Source: Gammaproteobacteria bacterium (lineage in GTDB: Bacteria > Pseudomonadota > Gammaproteobacteria > Francisellales > CACEW01). From it: a stretch of 64,000 nucleotides of DNA. The position numbers and the translations under genes are program-made. The DNA is taken from contig JAQSYQ010000006.1 of assembly GCA_029256015.1 (NCBI GenBank), positions 1 through 64,000 of the forward strand. The letters run 5' to 3'. Below the pieces are notes generated by a model. That model saw only the letters and a program-made list of their open reading frames with translations, was not told the DNA's origin and did no database searches. Positions 16,268 to 24,388 of the stretch are shown here, in pieces; the stretch's first letter is position 1, and each line of letters starts with the position of its first letter.

Positions 16268-17707
16268 ATGGCTCAATCTCCCTATTGTAGATTAGGTCTT
16301 GTTTTAGTTTGCAGCTTAATGTTGGCAGGTTGTGCCACAACTAGCGTTTTTTCTGCCTACCCAAGCCAAATGAAGCCGGTGAGGAACAACTTAAACCCTT
16401 CGGGCTATAATGCTTCTATCAAAAGCCTAAAGCAAAATTTAGACTCCGCGGATAAAGATCTCTATGGCATGGAGCTAGGCCGAGTTCAACAATTAGCAGG
16501 CGACTATCAAGGCAGCTTACAAAGCTATGCAACGGTTATTAATGATGTTCAGCAGCAACAATTGACTGCCAAAATTAGGGCCAGCAATCTATTAGCCCAG
16601 ACCGGCTCTTTAATGAGCAATGACAATGCTTTGCCTTATCAGGTCAAATCTTATGAGCTGGTATTTTTATATAATTATCAGGCTTTAAACTACCTCGCCA
16701 TGGGTGATATACAAAATGCTATGGTTTCAGTCCGTCAATCAGATCAGCAGCAGCAATGGTATGTGACCCAGCATCAATATCAGCTTCAGCAGGCTCAGCA
16801 AATAAGCCAGCAGCATGGTTGGAGCTTTAACCCACTTGAATATGGCGCTTCCAAATCAACTTATAAAGTTGCTCAGCAAGTCACTGATCCTATGCAAAAT
16901 GGTTTTGCTTATTATCTTTCAGGCATTATGTATGAGGCAACGGGCGATTATGATGATGCCTTTATTTCTCTGCAAAATGCGATTCAGCTTGAGCCGAATA
17001 ACCAATATGTGAGAAATAAATTACTAGAAGTTTTGGAAGAGCGGGGTGGCAGTCCCTCCATGTTCCAGCAATATATGAAGCAGTTTGGATTAAGTCAGGC
17101 TCCCGTTATTCCTCAAAACAGCGGACAAGTCGTGGTAATTTACGAGCAGGGCTTGGTGCCTCCTATGCAACAGGCAAGCTACCCGTTAAATTTTGAGGGA
17201 GCCAGCCAGCTATTTGTTTTCCCAGTTTATAAGCCTGCCGGCCAACCTGCTCCCGTCTTAACTGTATCCTTACAACAGAATAATACCAAGACTACTTTGG
17301 GGCAAACTCAAGAGCTGATTAACGTTGAAGCAGTGGCTGCTAAAGAACTGACTCAAGAATATCCAATTATTTTTATCAGGGAGGCTTTGAGATTAGCCAC
17401 TCAAGCGGGTATTTTAACTGCGCCTACCAACAACAATAAAAATGATCAAGCCGCTCAATTAGTTAACTCTATCGCTGCTGGTCTTTACATGAGTATCATG
17501 GCTGGGGCAGACTTAAGAAGCTGGCTTACTTTGCCAAATAGTGTTCAGGTATTCCAGGGATACTTGCAGCCGGCTCAAAATTCATTAATACTAAGCCAAG
17601 GTGCCTTGCAGCAAACTGTAGCAGTTAATGTGCAGCCTAATCATACCTTGTTAGTATGGGTGGTAGATGCAGGTAATAATTTACAGGTTAAATTAATTAA
17701 CTTATAG
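16268..17707 (+). CDS. COG3014-like TPR lipoprotein
   Basis: A 479-residue lipoprotein. The open frame extends upstream to 16226 inside greA, but the ATG at 16268 gives a proper lipoprotein signal (CSLMLAGC, Cys ~24), so I chose it. It has TPR-like helical pairs: YNYQALNYLAMGDIQNAMVS and YYLSGIMYEATGDYDDAFIS. A C-terminal domain carries VVVIYEQGLVPP and RSWLTLPNSVQVF. The layout matches the COG3014 family, whose role is unknown and which often sits beside LpoB and YcfL homologs, as here. Confidence 0.82.
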   Translation: MAQSPYCRLGLVLVCSLMLAGCATTSVFSAYPSQMKPVRNNLNPSGYNASIKSLKQNLDSADKDLYGMELGRVQQLAGDYQGSLQSYATVINDVQQQQLTAKIRASNLLAQTGSLMSNDNALPYQVKSYELVFLYNYQALNYLAMGDIQNAMVSVRQSDQQQQWYVTQHQYQLQQAQQISQQHGWSFNPLEYGASKSTYKVAQQVTDPMQNGFAYYLSGIMYEATGDYDDAFISLQNAIQLEPNNQYVRNKLLEVLEERGGSPSMFQQYMKQFGLSQAPVIPQNSGQVVVIYEQGLVPPMQQASYPLNFEGASQLFVFPVYKPAGQPAPVLTVSLQQNNTKTTLGQTQELINVEAVAAKELTQEYPIIFIREALRLATQAGILTAPTNNNKNDQAAQLVNSIAAGLYMSIMAGADLRSWLTLPNSVQVFQGYLQPAQNSLILSQGALQQTVAVNVQPNHTLLVWVVDAGNNLQVKLINL

Positions 17708-17715
17708 GAAAGAAA

Positions 17716-18093
17716 ATGAAAAGACTATTGCTTTTAGCTATTGCTAGCCTGGGTCTAGCAGGTTGTGCACATAACTGTGTGGTTATCTCATCCAACAGCA
17801 ATAATTCTGCTAGAGTCGGTTCCGGCTTTGACAGTATTGTCGGAGTCACCACTTCAACTTCTAAATTAGCGGGCGATTTAGTGGTAGGCAAAGTCCAACT
17901 AGTGAACAACACCACTGAAAATCAACAAGTTCAGTATAAATTTGACTGGTTTAGTCAAGACGGCTTTAATTTAGGCCAAGGCACTCCTTGGCAGCCTATT
18001 AGCCTCTATCCAAATATGAGCAAAGTGGTTTCAGCTGTTGCTCCAAGTGGAGAGGCAACCAATTTTAATATTTCAGTCTGCCAAATGAATTAA
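17716..18093 (+). CDS. YcfL-like lipoprotein
   Basis: A 125-residue lipoprotein with lipobox LGLAGCAH (Cys 17). The mature domain fits YcfL (COG5633): VGKVQLVNNTTENQQVQYKF, then DWFSQDGFNLGQGTPWQPI and a final Cys. It is a predicted periplasmic beta-sandwich. AGGAAAGAAA precedes the start and 9 bases separate it from the next gene. In enterobacteria ycfL precedes lpoB, and the same order is seen here. Confidence 0.85.
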   Translation: MKRLLLLAIASLGLAGCAHNCVVISSNSNNSARVGSGFDSIVGVTTSTSKLAGDLVVGKVQLVNNTTENQQVQYKFDWFSQDGFNLGQGTPWQPISLYPNMSKVVSAVAPSGEATNFNISVCQMN

Positions 18094-18102
18094 GAGGGTA
18101 TT

Positions 18103-18717
18103 ATGACATTTAAGCTAAGTAAAATCTCCAGCATTGCAGCGGCAGCTTTGGGTTTAAGCCTATTGGCCGGTTGCTCAAGCAATCCTACCGTAAGCTATGT
18201 CGACCCTAACTCAGTCGATACCACTTCTATTAACTTTAGCTCTACAGATTTGCAATCTACAGTAACCCAAATGGTTAATCAGATGTTGACTTCTCCTTCC
18301 GTAATGCAGCTGACTGCAAGCAGCCAGCCTGTATTATATGTGCAAGGTATGAGCAATAATACTACTGAGCATATCGACACTGATGCAATCACTGATGCGA
18401 TTTCTACTCGATTGATTAACAGCGGTAAATTTACCTTTGTTGATATGAGCAAAGTGAGTGCCATCAAGCAGCAAATGCAATATCAGCATCAATCAGGCAT
18501 GGTTGATCAGCAAACTGCTGTAGCTTTAGGCCAGCAAATTGGTGCGCAATATATGTTTTATGGAGATATTTCTAGCATTAGCGCTGCTAACAGCGATCAG
18601 CAATCTATGTTCTATCAAATCACCATGAAATTGCTCAGCATTAAAACTGGCGCGATTGTATGGCAGGGAGAGCAGCAGATTCGTAAGGTTGCAGTTCGCA
18701 AAACCTTTGGCTGGTAA
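18103..18717 (+). CDS. lpoB: LpoB-like penicillin-binding protein activator
   Basis: A 204-residue outer-membrane lipoprotein with lipobox SLLAGCSS (Cys ~25). The mature domain has the LpoB pattern: LQSTVTQMVNQML, VLYVQGMSNNTTEHIDTDAI, SGKFTFVDMSKV, QIGAQYMFYGDISSI and TGAIVWQGEQQIRK. LpoB stimulates the bifunctional synthase PBP1b from the outer membrane. The long disordered linker of E. coli LpoB is short here. The stop codon TAA is the start of the next large palindrome. Confidence 0.88.
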   Translation: MTFKLSKISSIAAAALGLSLLAGCSSNPTVSYVDPNSVDTTSINFSSTDLQSTVTQMVNQMLTSPSVMQLTASSQPVLYVQGMSNNTTEHIDTDAITDAISTRLINSGKFTFVDMSKVSAIKQQMQYQHQSGMVDQQTAVALGQQIGAQYMFYGDISSISAANSDQQSMFYQITMKLLSIKTGAIVWQGEQQIRKVAVRKTFGW

Positions 18718-18848
18718 TTACCGATTAGCTTTTTTAAGCATACTGTGTTGCAGCGATCATCCGCGGTCCTCATTTAGTACAGAATAAACTGCGGGCGCTC
18801 TGTGATCACTGCGCCTTGTCTGCTTGAAAAAATCTAGACCGGTAATTA
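18715..18848. repeat. Long imperfect palindrome starting at the lpoB stop codon (family P, copy 3)
   Basis: TAATTACCGATTAGCTTTTT at the left pairs with AAAAATCTAGACCGGTAATTA at the right, and the pairing continues inward (AAGCA/TGCTT, GCAGCGATCA/TGATCACTGC). The centre contains TTTAGTACAGAATAAACTG and GGGCGCTC. The first three bases are the TAA stop of lpoB. Confidence 0.78.
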
Positions 18849-18871
18849 TGGGCGCCTCGGCCTGGTAAAAA

Positions 18872-18922
18872 ATGTCATCCTGGGGCTCTAAGCAGAGCTT
18901 AGAGAACCCGGGATCTCTTTTT
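18872..18922 (+). terminator. Hairpin with T-run after lpoB, made from a REP-like repeat
   Basis: TGTCATCCTGGGG then CTCTAAG-CAGAG-CTTAGAG and ACCCGGGATCT, followed by CTTTTTTT. The stem and T-run read as a factor-independent terminator for the lpoB operon. The outer GTCATCC...GGGATC blocks are the same as those in the REP-like elements at 35697 and 54258. Confidence 0.6.
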
Positions 18923-19207
18923 TTAGTTGGCTTTGATTCGAGCTTTATTTGCGAAATTTATAGCCCTGTTTGAATCGTAAATATTGAGCATGAGTTCGAT
19001 TTCTTCATGCAAGCTTAGTTCATCATCTTTGTTTAACTCGTCTTGCTTGCTAAGCTCAAGCAGATATTTCAAAAGCTCTTGAGTGCCAACAGTGCCATCT
19101 TGATTGATGCTTAGATTGTGAGATACATTGTCAGGCAGTTCTATCAATAAAGCCTTGTTGTCTTCATTTGATAGCTCACCTAGAACTCTGAACATGGGAT
19201 TAGTCAT
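18923..19207 (-). CDS. Small acidic protein of unknown function
   Basis: A 94-residue soluble, acidic protein, helical in composition, with no signal peptide or membrane segment and no family I recognise. GAGGAAGGATCGTC before the ATG is a strong ribosome site, which is the main reason to accept it as real. It contains LLKYLLELSKQDELNKDDEL and ends FANKARIKAN. It stands alone between the lpoB terminator and hemB. Confidence 0.6.
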   Translation of the reverse strand: MTNPMFRVLGELSNEDNKALLIELPDNVSHNLSINQDGTVGTQELLKYLLELSKQDELNKDDELSLHEEIELMLNIYDSNRAINFANKARIKAN

Positions 19208-19336
19208 GACGATCCTTCCTCTGTTAAGTAAGTGACAGGTTTTGATGAAAGGATAGAGCGTTTATAACCGGCTAAATAATGTAGCCTTAGAGTAAGTATA
19301 GGTAACTTGGCAGACTGTGGCAACCCGCGTCAGCCT

Positions 19337-20323
19337 CTACTTAAGCCAAACCGCTACATCTTTAGCAAAATAGGTGATAATGAGATCGGCCCCGGCTCTT
19401 TTCATAGCAGTTAGAGATTCCAGTGCAGTGCTTTTCTCATCGACTAAGCCTTCTTTTGCAGCCGCTTTAATCATGCTGTATTCACCGCTGACATTATAAG
19501 CAACCAAAGGCATAGCGTAGCGTTGCTTTAATGAATAAATGACATCTAAATAGGCCAAGGCGGGCTTGACCATCAGCATGTCAGCACCTTCTTCAATATC
19601 AAGCTCGGCTTCACGCCAGCCTTCATGAATATTGGCGGGGTCCATTTGATAGCTTTTTCGGTCTCCTGAAAAATGAGCACTGTCCACAGCTAGTCTGAAA
19701 GGCCCATAAAAAGCTGAGGCATATTTAACTGAATAGGAAAGAATAGCCACATCATGATAGCCGGCCTGGTCCAGAGCAGTTCTAATAGATGAAACCATGC
19801 CATCCATCATCCCGCTGGGTGCTACAATATCAGCTCCTGCTTTAGCATGGGATACAGCTATTTTAGAGATAATTTCAAGGGTCGGGTCATTTAAAACGTT
19901 AAACTCTTCTTGGCGGCCTCCTACGGGCCCGCAATGACCATGATCGGTATAGCTGCAGAGGCAAACGTCAGTGATGACAGTCAGCTTTGGAATGGCTTGC
20001 TTAATGGCTTTAATAGCTGCTTGGGCTACCCCATGATCGTGGTAACTTTCTTCCCCAACCGGAGATTTCACTTCAGGTAAGCCAAAAATTAATACAGCGA
20101 GAATGCCTAAGTCAGCTGCTTCTTGGGCCGCTTCAACAATTCTATCCACTGAATAGTGAAACTGCTTGGGAAGGCTGGGTATTTCTTTTTTAATGTTTTT
20201 ACCGGGAACGACAAATAATGGGTAAATCAAATCCTCTACATTGAGAGCATGTTCCCTTACCATACGTCTGATTGAATCATTACGACGCAAACGTCGAGAG
20301 CGGGCAGCAGGAAAACGAGACAT
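19337..20323 (-). CDS. hemB: Porphobilinogen synthase (delta-aminolevulinate dehydratase)
   Basis: A 328-residue cytosolic enzyme that condenses two 5-aminolevulinate molecules into porphobilinogen for heme. It has the cysteine metal motif DVCLCSYTDHGHCGP, the Schiff-base lysine regions YSVKYASAFYGPFR and MLMVKPALAYLD, and the start SRFPAARSRRLRRND typical of proteobacterial HemB. Length is normal. yhbY lies three bases upstream on the same strand, so they are co-transcribed. Confidence 0.97.
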   Translation of the reverse strand: MSRFPAARSRRLRRNDSIRRMVREHALNVEDLIYPLFVVPGKNIKKEIPSLPKQFHYSVDRIVEAAQEAADLGILAVLIFGLPEVKSPVGEESYHDHGVAQAAIKAIKQAIPKLTVITDVCLCSYTDHGHCGPVGGRQEEFNVLNDPTLEIISKIAVSHAKAGADIVAPSGMMDGMVSSIRTALDQAGYHDVAILSYSVKYASAFYGPFRLAVDSAHFSGDRKSYQMDPANIHEGWREAELDIEEGADMLMVKPALAYLDVIYSLKQRYAMPLVAYNVSGEYSMIKAAAKEGLVDEKSTALESLTAMKRAGADLIITYFAKDVAVWLK

Positions 20324-20326
20324 TTA

Positions 20327-20596
20327 TTATTCCTCTCGTTTTTTCCGGTAGAGGCTTGCAACTTGGCCTATGCTCTGAATAAGCTCGGCTCCGGTTTTTT
20401 CAATAATTTCTTGAACAATGAGTTCTCTGTCATCACGGTCTGCGGCAATTTTTATTTTAATCAGCTCATGGTGATCAAGTGCAATATTCATTTCGGCCAG
20501 CACATTGTCAGTTAAGCCTTTGTTGCCAATCATCACAACAGGCTTTAAAGCATGGGACTGAACCACAAGCTGGCGTTTTTTATCTTTACTTAACAT
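20327..20596 (-). CDS. yhbY: YhbY, CRM-domain ribosome-associated protein
   Basis: An 89-residue CRM-domain RNA-binding protein involved in pre-50S maturation. The hallmark VMIGNKGLTDNVLAEMNIAL and HHELIKIKI, then a GAELIQSIGQVASLYRK tail, are all present. Length fits the family (~97 in E. coli). It begins between waaA and hemB on the same strand and probably belongs to one transcript with them. Confidence 0.94.
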   Translation of the reverse strand: MLSKDKKRQLVVQSHALKPVVMIGNKGLTDNVLAEMNIALDHHELIKIKIAADRDDRELIVQEIIEKTGAELIQSIGQVASLYRKKREE

Positions 20597-20618
20597 AGCG
20601 TCCTTTTACCGGCATTAA

Positions 20619-21875
20619 TCAATTTAATATGCTGTCTATAATATCACAGAGTTTAGCTAGAGCCCCGCGGTTTTTTTCCAATACTCTCAGGCCATTTTCG
20701 CCACGTTGTTTAGCTAACTGAGGATTGCTGAACAGCTCGATAACGCGGGCAGCCAGTTCTTCTTGATTCTGGACCAAATAAACGGCTTCAGCCGCCACTA
20801 ACATATTGGTAATTTCTTTAAAGTTGAAGTAGTTTGGCCCCATAATGCTAGGCACGCCAAGTGCTGCGGGCTCTAGTAGGTTATGCCCTCCGACATGCAC
20901 AAAGCTGCCGCCAATAAAGGCCACTTGAGAAGAGCCGTACAATATTAGCATCTCGCCCATGCTGTCACCCAAGTAAATTTCTGTATCGACTTGGCAAGGG
21001 GCTTGACTGCTTCTTGTCAGCACTTTAAAGCCTGCTTTTTCGCAAAGTTCTTTAACTGGGCCAAAACGCTCGGGGTGTCTTGGTACTAATATCAACAGAG
21101 CATCAGGGAAAGCTTCTTTAATCAAATGAAAGGCATTGAGAATATGTTCATCTTCGCCTTGATGAGTGCTTGCTGCAATCCACACAGGGCGGTTTTGCCA
21201 CATCGCTTTTAATGAGCTGGCTTTTTGTAAAATATCTTCAGGTAAGCTGATGTCAAACTTAATGCTACCTATCACTTTTAGGCGATCAGGGCTTAAGCCT
21301 AGATTGACAAAGCGCTGGCCATCTGCCGCATTTTGGGCGGCAATATAAGTAATACTGCTTAGCATAGCAGCGGTCATATTTTTAACTTTCGCGTACTTGG
21401 CTGCAGAGCGCTCAGACAGCCTGGCATTAGCTAGAAGCACCGGAATGCCTCTTTTTTTACAGGCTGCCAGTAAGTTAGGCCAGAGTTCGGTTTCAATTAA
21501 AATCATTATCTTGGGCTGGACTCGCCGAAAAAATCGGGCTAAGACGCTAGGCAGGTCATAAGGGAAATAGCTTATATGAACTTTGCCTTCAAAGTTCTTT
21601 TTAAGCAAAGCTTTACCGGTTGGGGTCGTGGTGGTCACTAAAATAGGCAGCTCGGGATATTTTGCCAGTAAGTATTTAATTAATGGAGTGGCCGCAACCG
21701 ATTCCCCAAATGATACGGCATGGATCCAGATGCAGTTTTTTAATCGAAATGGGACATAGCCTAATCTTTCTGACCAAGCTTGGCGGTAATCTGGAGCCTT
21801 TTTGCCACGAATAAATAGCCTTAAAAATACAAAAGGTAGTCCAATGTAAAAGACTAAAGTGTAAATAAACCGCAT
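20619..21875 (-). CDS. waaA: Kdo transferase WaaA (KdtA)
   Basis: A 418-residue membrane-anchored GT30 glycosyltransferase that adds Kdo to lipid A. It has an N-terminal membrane helix (residues 1-22), the acceptor-side WIHAVSFGESVAATPLI motif, LIETELWPNLLAACK and the nucleotide-side GGSFVHVGGHNLLEPAALG motif with its catalytic glutamate. Length is typical. It is part of the heptose/Kdo block with hldD and hldE upstream on the same strand. Confidence 0.95.
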   Translation of the reverse strand: MRFIYTLVFYIGLPFVFLRLFIRGKKAPDYRQAWSERLGYVPFRLKNCIWIHAVSFGESVAATPLIKYLLAKYPELPILVTTTTPTGKALLKKNFEGKVHISYFPYDLPSVLARFFRRVQPKIMILIETELWPNLLAACKKRGIPVLLANARLSERSAAKYAKVKNMTAAMLSSITYIAAQNAADGQRFVNLGLSPDRLKVIGSIKFDISLPEDILQKASSLKAMWQNRPVWIAASTHQGEDEHILNAFHLIKEAFPDALLILVPRHPERFGPVKELCEKAGFKVLTRSSQAPCQVDTEIYLGDSMGEMLILYGSSQVAFIGGSFVHVGGHNLLEPAALGVPSIMGPNYFNFKEITNMLVAAEAVYLVQNQEELAARVIELFSNPQLAKQRGENGLRVLEKNRGALAKLCDIIDSILN

Positions 21876-21934
21876 TAATATCCCTTAACCCATCTCAGCC
21901 TCATTTAAGCTGAAACCGGTAATTAGCTACTGAA

Positions 21935-22888
21935 TCAAGATTTGTGTTCGCTGAGCCAGTCTAGGTAAGCTTTGACACCTTCTTCCACTGTTTTAAAAGG
22001 GGCCTCATAGCCTGCTTGGCGCAATGCGCTAATGTCAGCCTGGGTAAAGCTTTGATAACGGCCTTTTAAGCTGTCTGGGAAAGGAATATATTCAATGGAA
22101 CCCTTGCCATGCCAGTCAATCACCGCTCTGGCAATATCGTTAAAAGTCTGGCTTCTTCCCGTACCTAAGTTAAATATGCCCGATACTTTAGGATGCTCCA
22201 TAAACCAAAGGTTGACGTTAGCTACGTCTTCTACATAAACGAAATCTCTTTTTTGCTCGCCGGCCGCATAGCCTTCATAGGCGTCAAACAACTTAACAAT
22301 ACCACCAGCTTGGATTTGATTGTTATTGTGAAAAGCCACTGAGGCCATTTTGCCTTTATGCTGTTCGCGTGGTCCATACACATTGAAGTAACGAAAGCCT
22401 ACAATTTGAGTCTTAGGATGAGGAAAGCTGGCTCGCACATATTGATCAAATTGAAATTTGGAAAAACCGTACACGTTCAAAGGACTTTCATGCTGTCTTT
22501 CTTCTTTGAATATGCTGCCTTTGCCGTAAACAGCGGCGCTAGAAGCATAGATAAACTGAATGCCATGGTCTTGGCAGTAGTGCAGTAAATGCTTGGAATA
22601 TTCGAAATTGTTTTCCATCATATACTGGCCGTTCCACTCGGTGGTATCAGAGCAGGCTCCTTGATGGAAAATGACTTCAATCTTTTTTTGGTCAAAATCG
22701 CCGCTGAGCAAAGCGCCTAGAAACTCATCTTTATCCATATAATCGGTAAAGTCGCAGTCCACCAGATTGATAAATTTGGTGCCGTCTGTGAGGTCATCGA
22801 CCACTAGAATATCTTTGATTCCACGGTTGTTAAGCGCTTTGACAATGTTGCTGCCGATAAATCCGGCCCCGCCAGTTACAACTATCAT
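21935..22888 (-). CDS. hldD: ADP-L-glycero-D-manno-heptose 6-epimerase
   Basis: A 317-residue short-chain dehydrogenase-type epimerase that makes ADP-L-glycero-beta-D-manno-heptose. The NADP-binding [16 protein letters not shown] lies at the N-terminus. The catalytic Ser and Tyr-Lys appear in YASSAAVYG and [12 protein letters not shown], and [11 protein letters not shown] is typical of HldD. It overlaps hldE by 4 bases, indicating translational coupling. Confidence 0.96.
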   Translation of the reverse strand: MIVVTGGAGFIGSNIVKALNNRGIKDILVVDDLTDGTKFINLVDCDFTDYMDKDEFLGALLSGDFDQKKIEVIFHQGACSDTTEWNGQYMMENNFEYSKHLLHYCQDHGIQFIYASSAAVYGKGSIFKEERQHESPLNVYGFSKFQFDQYVRASFPHPKTQIVGFRYFNVYGPREQHKGKMASVAFHNNNQIQAGGIVKLFDAYEGYAAGEQKRDFVYVEDVANVNLWFMEHPKVSGIFNLGTGRSQTFNDIARAVIDWHGKGSIEYIPFPDSLKGRYQSFTQADISALRQAGYEAPFKTVEEGVKAYLDWLSEHKS

Positions 22889-24309
22889 GATGCTCCTCCT
22901 GTGGACCGGGCTTTTTTAATAATATTGGTGGTCGAGCAGCCAGGAGTGAGGGTAATGGTTTTAACCTCGCCGCCGTTAGCTAAGACAGCTGGAGCCCCTG
23001 CGATTTGATGGACCTGGTAGTCTGCGCCTTTTACCAAGATATCTGGTAATAGATAACCGATAATACGCTCCGGAGTGTCTTCAGAGAAAGGCACTACCCA
23101 GTCTACAAAGGACAAAGCTGCCAGCAGTTTCATCCTGTGCTCAAGCGAATTGATAGGGCGTTCTGGGCCTTTTAACCTTTTAACGGATTCATCATCATTA
23201 ACTGCAACAATCAGCCTATCACCTAGCTCCCTAGCGGCCCTTAAATAGTCGACATGACCTGCATGCAAAATGTCAAAACAGCCATTGGTCATCACCACTT
23301 TTTCGCCTTGGCTGCTGAGGTTTTTAATAATTTGTTTCAAAAGCGCCTCATCAACCACTCCTGTGCGCAAGTGATGATCATGATGAAGGGCTGCTTCAAG
23401 CTCATTAGGGTTAACCGTTGCGGTACCTATTTTGCCTACTACCACTCCGGCTGAGGCATTGGCAAGGCGCATGCTTGTTGGCAGGTCATATCCTGCGCCA
23501 ATCCCCATGGCCATTACAGCAATAACGGTATCTCCAGCCCCGGTGACGTCATAAACTTCACGGGCTTCTGTTGGCATATGTATAGGCTCATGCCCGGGGC
23601 GAATGAGTGACATCCCCTCTGCTCCTCGAGTCACAAGCAAGGCTTCAAGATGGCAATCTTTTATTAGCTTTAAGCCTTTTTCTACTAAGTCGTTTTCATT
23701 CAGGCATTTTCCGACGACGGTTTCAAACTCTTTCAAATTAGGCGTGATCATGGTGGCGCCATGGTACCGAGAAAAATCAGAGCCTTTGGGGTCGACCAAG
23801 ACAGGCACTTTATGTTTGCGGGCAGCTTTAATTAAGCTTTCAGTATCGCTTAAAGTCCCTTTGCCATAGTCAGACAAAATAACGGCATTGCATTCCTTCA
23901 AAGCCTCAGTAAATTTTTCCAGCAAGGCTTGAGTGGGAACGTCTGTAAAGTTTTCTTCAAAATCAGTGCGAATAAGCTGCTGGTTTTGGCTTAATATCCG
24001 AAGTTTGGTAATGGTAGGCTTGTTGACCAGTTGTTCAAATTCACAGTCTACTTTCCCGTCGCTTAGTATCTTATGAAGCTTAGAAGAGGCTTCGTCATTG
24101 CCTGTGAAACCGACTAAGACAGCCTTGCCGAGGAGGGAAGTAATATTTAAAGCGACGTTGCCTGCGCCCCCTGCTTTGGCGTACTGCTCCTTAACATGAA
24201 CGACAGGGACCGGCGCTTCTGGGGAAATTCGAGAAGTTTGCCCAATCCAGTAATTGTCGAGCATGATGTCGCCAATGACTAAAACCTTAGCTGAAGATAA
24301 GTTATGCAT
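22885..24309 (-). CDS. hldE: Bifunctional heptose-7-phosphate kinase / heptose-1-phosphate adenylyltransferase
   Basis: A 474-residue two-domain enzyme. Residues 1-~310 form a PfkB-type sugar kinase ([38 protein letters not shown]). Residues ~335-474 form a nucleotidyltransferase ([19 protein letters not shown] and [16 protein letters not shown]). It makes ADP-D-glycero-beta-D-manno-heptose together with GmhB, which is encoded at 2597. Length matches E. coli HldE (477). First gene of the hldE-hldD-waaA group. Confidence 0.97.
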   Translation of the reverse strand: MHNLSSAKVLVIGDIMLDNYWIGQTSRISPEAPVPVVHVKEQYAKAGGAGNVALNITSLLGKAVLVGFTGNDEASSKLHKILSDGKVDCEFEQLVNKPTITKLRILSQNQQLIRTDFEENFTDVPTQALLEKFTEALKECNAVILSDYGKGTLSDTESLIKAARKHKVPVLVDPKGSDFSRYHGATMITPNLKEFETVVGKCLNENDLVEKGLKLIKDCHLEALLVTRGAEGMSLIRPGHEPIHMPTEAREVYDVTGAGDTVIAVMAMGIGAGYDLPTSMRLANASAGVVVGKIGTATVNPNELEAALHHDHHLRTGVVDEALLKQIIKNLSSQGEKVVMTNGCFDILHAGHVDYLRAARELGDRLIVAVNDDESVKRLKGPERPINSLEHRMKLLAALSFVDWVVPFSEDTPERIIGYLLPDILVKGADYQVHQIAGAPAVLANGGEVKTITLTPGCSTTNIIKKARSTGGAS

Positions 24310-24388
24310 AATTTCCCATCTGACTCATTAACATTAACTGCACATGTTAACAAGCCTTGATGTGAAATGCTATATCTTGGACTTAAGC

